DNA of 22,826 bases from assembly GCA_002331575.1 (NCBI GenBank), contig DCZG01000004.1, positions 15,773-38,598 on the forward strand, written 5' to 3'. Positions 9,201-14,908 of the stretch are shown here, piece after piece. The stretch's first letter is position 1. The number at the start of each line of letters is the position of its first letter. The notes under the pieces are model-generated. The model was not told the origin of the DNA. It did not search any database and worked only from the letters and a program-made list of their open reading frames with translations. A program made the position numbers and the translations under genes. The stretch comes from Atopobium sp. UBA2090 (GTDB taxonomy: Bacteria; Actinomycetota; Coriobacteriia; Coriobacteriales; Atopobiaceae).

Positions 9201-9340
9201 AACGCCCCGACCGTCGGTGCGAACGCCGTTCCCAAGGCAGTCACGACGCTGGCCAGAAGCACCACGACGATCATCGGTGGAATGGTGAGCAGCCTCCACT
9301 TGAGACCCCTCATCTTCAGCCTTGTCTTCTTTTTCGCCAT
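6203..9340 (-). CDS. Membrane-anchored GH3 glycoside hydrolase (domain-permuted beta-glucosidase type)
   Basis: A 1045-residue protein from ATG 9340, chosen because GGGGAGAG lies just upstream and a membrane helix follows MAKKKTRLKMRGLKWRLL. An N-terminal helix (about 15-38) anchors it. The GH3 C-terminal-type domain comes first (DEVLQEGTVLLKDDGVLPLA), followed by a fibronectin III-like section (DINVQVAVTNTGTYAGKDVVQLY). The GH3 TIM-barrel domain comes last, with KHFALNDTETNR from K819 and the probable nucleophile D919 in GTVYTDYW. A second transmembrane helix (WRIGAIAATVVLWALVGLYIW) and a basic tail close the protein. The order is inverted relative to most GH3 enzymes; inverted GH3 enzymes are known in some gut and rumen anaerobes. 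Expected role: surface hydrolysis of beta-linked glycosides. Substrate cannot be read from sequence. Confidence 0.88.
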   Translation of the reverse strand: MAKKKTRLKMRGLKWRLLTIPPMIVVVLLASVVTALGTAFAPTVGAFLGNGTQTVNEPEGTEGWDTSYYDEQYSSSDEAKDAAYDVADEVLQEGTVLLKDDGVLPLAKGSTVSPFGYAAINPVYGQVSSGGSAKWSVDPVNAQDGLGKAYTVDTSAIDVMTAAGDPEPLKEAPGTTEAGKAGSMLGGNSFIYEYDPSVYDGLGDLSDTTGVVFISRAGQEGSDMKYDAYSDGTPHYLALSENEKQTIKVAKEKCARVVVVLVASQPMEVAPLMSGEYEADAIVWVGQPGELGFSELASIMDGDVNPSGRTVDTWATDFTTDPSYQNIGSFSYDNVTTSSASLGGQAGEFNRYYTDYQEGVYVGYRYYETADVMDDAFTYGTLDGKGATATAGAVTYPFGYGLSYTSFSQQIIGYDDAGDDINVQVAVTNTGTYAGKDVVQLYYGAPYTQLDIDDKVEKPVANLIAFDKTELLAPGESQTLTLSFSKEDMASYCYTHANPDGTTGCYLLEGGDYQISLRSDSHDVIETRTTTIPDTIWYDGSDDAHIRTSDRDAQSELDDAGNATDQAMTGTYVAATNEFQTSSDYMNEESTILSRADWEGTKPQTVANRTKSLDQKYADQLGQDTTFDVATDPTYGDVEGSLVYESEQPTSGATNGLTLASMRGVAYDDPKWDAFLDQIDWSGDKDGILRDFAGASYALGSVSSLGIPETKIEDGANGLKVESGMQNSYDMSKSSSFPFGPVMASTWNTVLLYRVGAAFGQEALANGITGWYCPAVNLHRSPFSGRVFEYYSEDPVLSGALATQAISGAGDQGLYVTLKHFALNDTETNRSNLASVWADEQTMRELYFKPFEMAVKDSRMTVKYTADETGATTTKVMRATTGIMPSQAGVGTRLGTVNPNLLQNVLRGEWGFRGTVYTDYWVWGDNNFRDLCLRTGSDAYLCMYMPFMWNLNDYDSATARWAMRNSIHDIAYTLANSNATQGAAPGATYTTSMPGWRIGAIAATVVLWALVGLYIWRLVARARDEKRHPEKYKPRRSRKAAVVEE

Positions 9341-9434
9341 CAGCTCTCCCCTCGATTTGCACACTGATTCAGCGGTCGCATCCCGGCGACCTGATGCTCT
9401 GAATCTAATCTGAAGGGGGCACGAAAAACGAAGG

Positions 9435-9470
9435 GCTGGCACGACACGCGCCCACGCTGGCACAAGACGC
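9435..9470. repeat. 15-bp imperfect direct repeat, 21-bp period, upstream of the GH3 gene
   Basis: GCTGGCACGACACGC (9435-9449) and GCTGGCACAAGACGC (9456-9470) match at 13 of 15 positions and start 21 bp apart, two helical turns. They lie about 95-130 bp upstream of the GH3 start. Tandem sites on one DNA face suit a regulator that binds direct repeats. LytTR proteins use such spacing, and one is encoded nearby, but the AT-richer LytTR consensus is not evident. Confidence 0.4.
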
Positions 9471-9566
9471 AACGAGACCATCTTGGAGCGGAAGCTTTTT
9501 GAGGAAGGAGTGACACCGACCCGCAACGTGAACGGGAGCTGCACGCGCTGCCCTCCACTAAGAAGG

Positions 9567-9584
9567 TAGGCAACAGGTTGCCAG
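9567..9584 (-). terminator. Weak hairpin after the acetyltransferase pseudogene
   Basis: GGCAA and TTGCC (within 9569-9582) can form a 5-bp stem with a CCTG loop. On the minus strand it is followed by a pyrimidine-rich TACCTTCTTA. It lies 35 bases past the acetyltransferase stop and may end that transcript. Weak. Confidence 0.25.
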
Positions 9585-9616
9585 TCACGTCTGAACAGGA
9601 CTTCTCTCCGAATGGT

Positions 9617-10200
9617 TCAGATGTTGTCCCGGTATACTCGGCACGGGTTCCCGAACGCCACCTTGTCGGACGGGACGTCTCTCGTGACGACGCTGCCTGC
9701 GCCGATGACGACGTTGTCACCGATGGTGACTCCGGGAAGGACTATCGCTCCCCCACTGATCCAGACGTTGCCGCCGATGGTAATGGGTGCGGTAACGGTC
9801 TTGCAGAACGAGAAGGATCCGTCCGCAGTCGGAATGCCAAAGCGCTCGGTGGCATTCGTGGGATGGTATGCCGTAATAAGCTGCACACCAGGTGCGATGA
9901 GGGCGTTGTCGCCGATTCTGATGACATTGTCGTCAAGGAAGGAACAGTCCATGTTGACCTCACAGTTGTCGACAAAGAAGATGTTCTCCCCATAGTCGAC
10001 GTAAATGGGTGGGGTTATCCAGAGACCCTTCCGAACCCTCCGAGAAGTTCCCTGAGCAGTCTCTCCTTGCCTGCGACATCTGCCGAGGGCAGCGAGTTAT
10101 AGACGCTCGCAAGGTCCTTTGCCAAGTGCCATCTGGCGAGAAGCTCCGCATCGCCCGGATCATAGAGCTCACCCGCGAACATCTTCTCTCGTTCTGTCAT
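9617..10200 (-). pseudogene. Maltose/galactoside-type sugar O-acetyltransferase, frameshifted
   Basis: The N-terminal part begins at ATG 10200 (MTEREKMFAGELYDPGDAEL), with a near-perfect AGGAGGT seven bases before it. It shows the Mac domain typical of maltose acetyltransferases, and runs to a stop at 10015-10017 after GGFGRVSG. The rest continues in another frame: ITPPIYVDYGENIFF, then the left-handed beta-helix hexapeptide repeats (IRIGDNALIAPGVQLITAYHP, GGNVWISGGAIVLPGVTIGDNVVIGAGSVV) to the stop at 9617. The join falls near 10016-10030, at a GGAAGGGTC stretch, where adding one base would restore a normal ~190-residue enzyme. It is either a recent pseudogene or a single-base sequence error. 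An intact enzyme would acetylate sugars with acetyl-CoA. Downstream is the GH3 gene on the same strand. Confidence 0.85.
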
Positions 10201-10257
10201 CGCTTGGACCTCCTCTGGGTTTGACCTTGCCGTATGTGCAAACCCGTTCTCCGTCAT

Positions 10258-10553
10258 CCGCGGATAGAACGGCTTGTCAGAACCATATCACCAGGCGGGT
10301 TATGTGGGCTATTCCAGAGTGGGCTGGCAGCACGCGGGGAGCGGAAGTAGCAAAAAGGTCGGAGACCATAGGGCCTCCGACCTCTGGTTTTCCACGCCGT
10401 TCTCGGCAAAGAAGGTCGTCCGAAAGGACTTCCGAGAGGAGAGCCGCCCCATCTCCAAGCGCTACGTCTGCCCCCCTGGCGGACCATCCACACCACCTCG
10501 AAGCGTCAGCTCAACGCATTCGTCGAGGACTAGAAGCATGAGCCAACGCCGGC
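10258..10553. other. Intergenic stretch with no recognised gene, left border of accessory island
   Basis: No convincing coding frame was found between the acetyltransferase start and the integrase remnant. It contains the terminator repeat at 10352-10383; after that, codons in all frames are low-complexity Arg/Ser/Pro, as expected of noncoding GC-rich DNA. A worn-out 5' part of the integrase could be hidden here. Confidence 0.5.
10352..10383. terminator. Bidirectional terminator hairpin, copy 1 of a repeated element
   Basis: AAAAAGGTCGGAGACCATA (10352-10370) followed by GCCTCCGACCT (10373-10383) forms a GGTCGGAGG/CCTCCGACC-type hairpin. It has A-runs on the left and a T-richer flank on the right, so it could work in both directions. 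The same two segments recur at 13234-13265 beside tRNA-Thr. Confidence 0.65.
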
Positions 10554-11202
10554 ATGGACGTCGTCGCAGGAGCCAGCCGCGTAAGCGTCTCGAGCTACCT
10601 CGGCCTCTACCACGGTGGTAGGAAGGACCTCGTCAAAGCGACGTTCTTCTCGAGGGAGGACCTGCTCGTGCGGGAAGCTCAGGCGCTCCTGGGCAGCATG
10701 AGGCTCGATGCCGTGTCGCCGACGATTCTGCAGGCCCTATACGCAAACGCCCGCGAGAAGGGGACGCTAGCTCTTCATGGTTCACGGTCTCGTGAAGCGC
10801 GCGCTCCAGCAGGCAGTGAACGACGGCCTCATCGCCAAGAACCCGGCGATGGCTGTCAAGGTCGCACAACCAGAGTACAAGCACCGCCACTCCCTCACTG
10901 CAGACGAGCCCAAAGCGTTCAAGCACACACTGCTCGAAGAGGAGGCGTGCTCTCACGTCGTGGCTACGCTCCTCCTGCTGGAGACCGGCTGCAGGCGCGG
11001 CGAAGTCCTCGGTCTGAACTGGGAAAACGTCTCTCTCGAGACCTGTCGGGTCAGCATCCGTCAGCAGCTCACGTCGGACGGGGTTATCACCTCGCCGAAG
11101 TCGAAGATGAGCAGGCGTCAAATCGCCATCGGCGCAGGAACCGCCGACTACCTCATAACCTGGAAGGAAACCCAGAGGGCCGCGCAGCAAAGAAGGGACT
11201 AA
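10554..11202 (+). pseudogene. Tyrosine recombinase/integrase remnant
   Basis: Two overlapping frames carry pieces of a phage-type tyrosine integrase. The first (from 10554) reads RVSVSSYLGLYHGGRKDLVKATFF and a SAM-like core-binding segment to about 10765. The second (10777-11202) continues with MVHGLVKRALQQAVNDGLIAKNPA and then the start of the catalytic domain. That domain holds the first catalytic Arg in TGCRRGEVLGLNWENV and a following strand region, then stops at 11202. An in-frame TAG precedes the second part, so a frameshift near 10765-10780 separates them. The HxxR and final Tyr of the catalytic set are missing, so the protein cannot be active. The first frame reopens to 11225, suggesting another shift near the end. 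It marks former mobility of the neighbouring genes. Confidence 0.8.
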
Positions 11203-11249
11203 AGCAGTCCGAGAAGACGTCTTAGTAGCAACTGGCCCCGGTCTGACGA

Positions 11250-11280
11250 TTGAATTTCTGTCCAAGCACCCTCTTATTCT
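11250..11280 (+). promoter_or_regulatory. Candidate promoter for the SIMPL-abi pair
   Basis: TTGAAT (11250-11255) and TATTCT (11275-11280) are 19 bp apart, a slightly long spacing, about 60 bases upstream of the SIMPL ATG. The surrounding bases are more AT-rich than the flanks. Confidence 0.35.
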
Positions 11281-11338
11281 TGAACTATCACATCCCTCCC
11301 ATAGGGAGGAGGGAAGAGAGAGGAGAGAGGAGTGCCCT

Positions 11339-12004
11339 ATGGATCGCATCGTGAGCGTTGGATCTACCGTCACGAAGAGCTTCGAGGCCGACGAGCTATC
11401 GATTGGGATTGCCATCGATGGCAGGCGCAACACAAGGAACGAATGCACCTCTTCCTATAACGCACTACTCGGCCAGATCCGCGCTGCCTTCATCTCGGCG
11501 GGCGTTTCACCAGAGCTAGTGCGCAACAGCAACTTCTCGGTGCACCCCCATTTTGAGAGTCTCTACGAGAAAGACGAGGATGGAACCTACTACAAAGCGA
11601 GCCAACGCCTCGAAGGATACGACTTCAATGCAGACATTGACGCAAAGATCGAGGTAGCATCCCAGCTTGCCAGCCCTATTTGGGTCGCGCTCAGCTCATG
11701 CGGCAAAGAAGTGAGCTTCTGCTTCACCTATGGATTGGCAAACCCCGACGAAGCTAAACGACAGCTCCTTGTGGAGGCAATCGAGCTCTCTCGAGAGGAG
11801 GCCAGCATACTCGCAAAAGCGTCAGGAGCAACCCTCGGTTCGGTCATCTCCATCTCTCACAACTACGATGACGAGTTCCCTGGAAGGATGTTGGGAGGTT
11901 TTGCAGAAGCACCACGTAGTACCCAAGGAGATGCACCGAGATTCGTCCCAGAGCCTATCGAAGTCGAGTGCGAAGTAAACGTTCAGTGGGAGCTCGTCAT
12001 CTAG
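11339..12004 (+). CDS. SIMPL domain (DUF541) protein
   Basis: A 221-residue protein matching the SIMPL/DUF541 pattern: an N-terminal IVSVGSTVTKSFEADELSIGI strand pair, a helical NECTSSYNALLGQIRAAF segment and LVRNSNFSVHPHFE. A later block, AIELSREEASILAKASGATLGSVISIS, is followed by a final strand, VECEVNVQWELV. Family members such as E. coli YggE are usually secreted; this one has no signal peptide or membrane helix, so it is probably cytoplasmic. The start at ATG 11339 is backed by an AGGAGAGAGGAG tract. It lies 27 bp upstream of the abi gene on the same strand, which suggests a two-gene operon inside the accessory island. The family has been tied to oxidative-stress tolerance, signalling and surface proteins; a role with an Abi protein would be new to me. 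Confidence 0.8.
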   Translation: MDRIVSVGSTVTKSFEADELSIGIAIDGRRNTRNECTSSYNALLGQIRAAFISAGVSPELVRNSNFSVHPHFESLYEKDEDGTYYKASQRLEGYDFNADIDAKIEVASQLASPIWVALSSCGKEVSFCFTYGLANPDEAKRQLLVEAIELSREEASILAKASGATLGSVISISHNYDDEFPGRMLGGFAEAPRSTQGDAPRFVPEPIEVECEVNVQWELVI

Positions 12005-12031
12005 AAAGTACTGTCCTCGGAAAGCGATGCA

Positions 12032-12988
12032 ATGGCAGCGACAACCAACGGGAGCTTGGTGTGGGAGAAGCCGCTCCTCTCCATCGACGAACAGATCGAG
12101 CACCTCAAGCGCAAGGGCGTGAGGTTCGACCTCTGCAGCGAGGACGATGCGAGGACTTACCTTTCCGACAAGACCTATTACTTCAAGGTCGTCTCCTACC
12201 GGTCCCTCTTCCAGAAGCGCATAGGCGGAGGGCATGACGGCGAGTACGTCGACCTCGACTTCGCCTATCTCAAAGAGCTCGCCTCCATCGACCAGCAGCT
12301 GCGCTACACGCTCATCCCCATGACCCTCGACGTCGAGCATTTCGCCAAGACGAAGGTGATGCACGAGGCCACCATTCGCGGGGAGGACGGCTACTCGATC
12401 GTGGCCGATTACAAGGCCGGTCTCGCCCCACAGGACCTGAAGCGCCGGAAATCTGAGCTTTCCATGCTCAAAAGGGATGTCTACTGTGGGGACCTCTATC
12501 AGAAGTATCAGAGAGAGATGCCTGCCTGGGCCCTTCTGGAGCTCGTCTCGTTCGGAACCTTCATCGACTTCTACCTGTTCTGCGGTCGCAGATGGGAGGA
12601 TGGCAAGATGACGGAAGAGCACTACCTCCTCCGCCAGACGAAGGCGGTGAGAAACGCCTGCGCTCACTCATCCAATGTCGTGAACGGCTTCGTCGGGTCT
12701 GACAGCAGGATCGTCACCTCGGAGAGTGTGAGCCAGGCCCTCTCAAGAGCGGGGATATCGAGGCGCGCAAGAAAGGTCCGAATGGGCAATGCGCGTCTTC
12801 AGCAGATCGCCACTCTCCTTTACCTTCACTCAAGCATCGTGACCGGGACGACGACACGGGCCGCGGCCCTCTCCAGACTCGACTCCCTGGAGAGCAGCAT
12901 GATGCGGGTACGCCTTGAACTTGACTTCAACGATGCCGTCCGATCCTCTTTCGATTTCCTCATGAAGCTCTTTGACAATTGGTTCTGA
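12032..12988 (+). CDS. Abi_2 (AbiD/AbiF-type) HEPN abortive-infection protein
   Basis: A 318-residue protein. The N-terminal PLLSIDEQIEHLKRKGVRF and the following YLSDKTYYFKVVSYRSLF, then DFAYLKELASIDQQLRYTLIPM, match the Abi_2 family (AbiD, AbiF). The HEPN ribonuclease motif R-x4-H is intact as R207-N208-A-C-A-H212. HEPN Abi proteins are thought to cut RNA when phage infects and so arrest growth. Recent work on AbiF-type proteins ties them to small RNA antitoxins and to the ancestry of Cas13. ATG 12032 is preceded by a modest GGAAAG. The gene follows the SIMPL gene by 27 bp and is followed at once by three hairpins, the last an intrinsic terminator. No protein antitoxin is seen nearby. Family membership is strong; target and trigger are unknown. 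Confidence 0.88.
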   Translation: MAATTNGSLVWEKPLLSIDEQIEHLKRKGVRFDLCSEDDARTYLSDKTYYFKVVSYRSLFQKRIGGGHDGEYVDLDFAYLKELASIDQQLRYTLIPMTLDVEHFAKTKVMHEATIRGEDGYSIVADYKAGLAPQDLKRRKSELSMLKRDVYCGDLYQKYQREMPAWALLELVSFGTFIDFYLFCGRRWEDGKMTEEHYLLRQTKAVRNACAHSSNVVNGFVGSDSRIVTSESVSQALSRAGISRRARKVRMGNARLQQIATLLYLHSSIVTGTTTRAAALSRLDSLESSMMRVRLELDFNDAVRSSFDFLMKLFDNWF

Positions 12989-13026
12989 AGCTCGATAATG
13001 AGCTCAGATAAAAAACCTTCGGGTTT
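12989..13026 (+). other. Two small hairpins directly after abi
   Basis: AGCTC (12989-12993) pairs with GAGCT (13000-13004), and AAACC-TTCG-GGTTT (13013-13026) forms a UUCG tetraloop hairpin. Together with the terminator at 13031 they make a compact three-stem 3' tail of about 75 nt. It could be a 3' UTR structure, a processed small RNA or simply mRNA protection. Confidence 0.45.
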
Positions 13027-13030
13027 GTAA

Positions 13031-13064
13031 GGCGGGGTCGCAAAAGCGGTCCCGCCTAGTTTTT
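13031..13064 (+). terminator. Intrinsic terminator of the SIMPL-abi operon
   Basis: GGCGGG (13031-13036) pairs with CCCGCC (13051-13056); two G-U pairs and CGC/GCG extend the stem to 11 bp around an AAAA loop. The stem is followed by TAGTTTTTG. Classic plus-strand rho-independent terminator, 42 bases past the abi stop. Confidence 0.88.
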
Positions 13065-13233
13065 GTCCCCGCACTCAACGCATAGTGCAAAGAAATCTCG
13101 GCGGCTCACCACGGAGCAGCTGGCTGCATATTCACCACATGAAGGGGAATTCGCGCCCCATGCGCCAGCAACCCGCCAAGAGCAATCTGTGGGCCAGAGA
13201 CAGCCGTATGGAACCCAAAGTAGGCGGGAATAG
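13065..13233. other. Intergenic, no gene recognised
   Basis: Between the abi terminator and the tRNA terminator there is no supported open frame on either strand. The minus-strand frame that crosses this region also crosses tRNA-Thr and is a phantom. It is presumably residual island DNA. Confidence 0.5.
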
Positions 13234-13269
13234 AAAAAGGTCGGAGACCATATAGCCTCCGACCTTTGC
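13234..13269 (-). terminator. Terminator of tRNA-Thr, copy 2 of the repeated element
   Basis: On the minus strand, just past the tRNA 3' end, AGGTCGGAGGC and GTCTCCGACCTTTTT form a strong hairpin with a U-run. AAAAAGGTCGGAGACCATA (13234-13252) and GCCTCCGACCT (13255-13265) are identical to segments at 10352-10383. Confidence 0.85.
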
Positions 13270-13275
13270 TTTCGA

Positions 13276-13351
13276 TGGAGCCAGCAATCAGACTCGAACT
13301 GATGACCCCCGCTTTACGAGAGCGGTGCTCTACCAACTGAGCTATGCTGGC
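13276..13351 (-). tRNA. tRNA-Thr (anticodon CGU)
   Basis: The minus strand gives a complete 76-nt cloverleaf. The acceptor stem GCCAGCA/TGCTGGC is followed by the discriminator T and an encoded CCA. The D arm is GCTC-AGTTGGTA-GAGC. The anticodon stem CCGCT/AGCGG carries the loop CTCGTAA (anticodon CGT, reading ACG). The T arm is ATCAG-TTCGAGT-CTGAT. A good promoter and a terminator flank it. Its 3' end faces the accessory island. Confidence 0.96.
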
Positions 13352-13361
13352 GCGAGTACTA

Positions 13362-13390
13362 ACTATACGGTTGACCCCCCTGTTTTTCAA
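13362..13390 (-). promoter_or_regulatory. Promoter of tRNA-Thr
   Basis: On the minus strand TTGAAA (13390-13385) and TATAGT (13367-13362) are 17 bp apart, a near-consensus sigma70 promoter, ten bases upstream of the mature tRNA 5' end. Confidence 0.8.
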
Positions 13391-13432
13391 GCCCAAGTCT
13401 GCAATTCTCGGCCTATCCACAGGAAGGCAGGG

Positions 13433-14623
13433 CTACAGCAGGCGGATAATCCCGCGCACCAGGCGCTCGAAGTCGTCCGCGTGGCGCGTGGCCTCGGCGA
13501 GGACGCTCTCGTGGGTGGTCTCGGCAGCACCTGACTCGTTGGCGGCGAGCGTGAGCCCGAGCACGTTCATGCCGAGCGCGTTGGCCATGATGACCTCGTT
13601 CACCGTGGACATCCCCACGTAGGAGACGCCAATCGCACGCAGGGCAGCAACCTCGGCGGGCGTCTCGAAGCAGGGCCCGAGCGTGCCCGCAAGCACGCCC
13701 TCCTCCACGGAGATGCCCTGGTCGTCAGCCACGCCGCGCGCGAGCGTGCGCAGGTAGGGGCTGTAGGCCTCGCTCATGTCGATGAAGGGCGTGTCGACGT
13801 CGCGCAGACCGTCCCACTCGGCAAGGGGATTCCTGCCCGTGAGGTTGATCTGGTCGGTCAGTATGCCAAGGCCCATGTGCGCATTGCCCGGGACGGAACC
13901 CGTCGCGCACGCGAAAATGATGTCGCGGCAGCCCAGGTGATGGGCATGACGAACGAGCGCGGTGACCTCGGAAGCGGAGTAGCCCTGGTAGAGGTGGATG
14001 CGTCCCGGATACACGACCACAGGCACACCGTCGATTGTGCCGATGGTGGCCTCGAAGCTATGGCCGGGCACAGGGCTGGCATCCTCGGGAAAGCCCTCGA
14101 TGTCGTGGTAGTCGATGCGACGCACGTGCTTGACGAGACTTCCCAGGTGTCCGAGACCGGTTCCGAGCACGATGGCGACGGGATGCTCGACTGACGGCTT
14201 GCACGACTCGACGATCTCCTCGGTAACCACGCAGACCCCCTCCTTCTCGAGGCGACTGGCAAACACGCCATCGCCCGCGACCAGACTTCCAGAGTATGTT
14301 CCATCGTAGATGACATGATGCCCGCATGACGGACTCTTTGCCTTGAGGACGGCAAGTGGTGCACCAGATCGCAACACGGGGCCGACGCACTTCTCGGCTC
14401 CGCGGATAAAGTCCTCGGTGACGTCCGTACCGTCACGCAGCCAGATGCGTCCTCCTCGCTGCTCCGCCGGAGGGCGCGGGACGGGCAGACCGCTCGCGGT
14501 CTCGGGACACACCCGAACCACCTCGACCTTCTCGGCAAGCTCGAGCACGGCAGCGTTTGGTTTTGCTCCCCCATCGTAACGGACGGGCGCCCCGAGAAGG
14601 CAGCCGCTTATCGCAACGCGCAT
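13433..14623 (-). CDS. Fusion of DUF523 (TudS-type desulfidase) and purine nucleoside phosphorylase
   Basis: A single 396-residue frame from ATG 14623, with GGGAGGTG upstream. Residues 1-~138 are DUF523: ISGCLLG with C8, VCPE with C39 and E41, and KAKSPSCG with C100. These three Cys match those that hold the [4Fe-4S] cluster in TudS, the DUF523 enzyme that removes sulfur from 2-thiouracil. Residues ~147-396 are a trimeric-type purine nucleoside phosphorylase: phosphate loop LGTGLG, GRIHLYQGY with H210, CFETPAE with E320, GMSTVNEV, and LAANESG with N362. The human TNAAGG stretch is FACATGSV here. PNP splits purine nucleosides with phosphate. The fusion suggests salvage of thiolated nucleosides or bases (inference). 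Four palindromic boxes lie upstream; tRNA-Thr is downstream. Confidence 0.92.
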   Translation of the reverse strand: MRVAISGCLLGAPVRYDGGAKPNAAVLELAEKVEVVRVCPETASGLPVPRPPAEQRGGRIWLRDGTDVTEDFIRGAEKCVGPVLRSGAPLAVLKAKSPSCGHHVIYDGTYSGSLVAGDGVFASRLEKEGVCVVTEEIVESCKPSVEHPVAIVLGTGLGHLGSLVKHVRRIDYHDIEGFPEDASPVPGHSFEATIGTIDGVPVVVYPGRIHLYQGYSASEVTALVRHAHHLGCRDIIFACATGSVPGNAHMGLGILTDQINLTGRNPLAEWDGLRDVDTPFIDMSEAYSPYLRTLARGVADDQGISVEEGVLAGTLGPCFETPAEVAALRAIGVSYVGMSTVNEVIMANALGMNVLGLTLAANESGAAETTHESVLAEATRHADDFERLVRGIIRLL

Positions 14624-14701
14624 GTGGACACCTCCCGTCGACGCTGGTCACATGGTACCCGTTCACGCGAGGCCGGACATCCGAGACGGACGGCGAGGAT
14701 T

Positions 14702-14806
14702 GTATCGCACGATAGGATTATGTACGTAAACGTATCGCACGACACACCAGAGCCTCCAGAGCGTGTCGTGCGATAGCTTTTTGTGCGCAATCGTATCGTG
14801 CGATAC
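14702..14806. promoter_or_regulatory. Array of four 14-bp palindromic boxes, about 30-bp period
   Basis: Boxes at 14702 (GTATCGCACGATAG), 14732 (GTATCGCACGACAC), 14763 (GTGTCGTGCGATAG) and 14793 (GTATCGTGCGATAC) share the near-palindrome GTATCG-(CA or TG)-CGATAC. Start-to-start distances are 30, 31 and 30 bp, close to three helical turns, so all sites face one side of the DNA. They lie 79-183 bp upstream of the TudS-PNP start and overlap the likely promoter (TACAAT/CATAAT candidates, minus strand). The two middle boxes also form a perfect 13-bp inverted repeat followed by TTTTT on the plus strand, but no plus-strand gene needs a terminator there. Best read as a cooperative operator for a dimeric regulator. 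Confidence 0.7.
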
Positions 14807-14857
14807 AGCTGAAAGCCCTTCTCGCCCTCTTCTCCGCACCTACCCTCCCCCGCCATA

Positions 14858-14886
14858 AAAAACGGGGCCCCGGAGGGCCCCGCCGA
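14858..14886 (-). terminator. Intrinsic terminator of the membrane-anchored protein gene
   Basis: On the minus strand CGGGGCCCTCCGGGGCCCCG forms a GC hairpin followed by TTTTTT, 25-50 bases past the stop at 14909. Confidence 0.88.
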
Positions 14887-14908
14887 GTCGCATGCACTCG
14901 AATCCGTC

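Noticed and set aside
6203..9544. Extending the GH3 protein to ATG 9544
   Set aside because: The extra 68 residues are basic and featureless; GGGGAGAG and the membrane anchor support ATG 9340.
11822..12667. 281-codon minus-strand frame
   Set aside because: It is antisense to the SIMPL and abi genes, which have convincing family motifs, and shows none itself.
13106..13420. Minus-strand 104-codon frame containing RASIAQLVEHRSRKAG
   Set aside because: It reads through tRNA-Thr and its terminator; this is the familiar phantom protein produced by translating a tRNA gene.
14732..14782. Plus-strand intrinsic terminator (inverted repeat plus TTTTT)
   Set aside because: No plus-strand gene precedes it, and both arms are members of the phased four-box array, so it is better explained as operators.
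14702..14806. CRISPR array
   Set aside because: Repeats are only 14 bp, vary in sequence and orientation, number four, and no cas genes are near. An operator array fits better.
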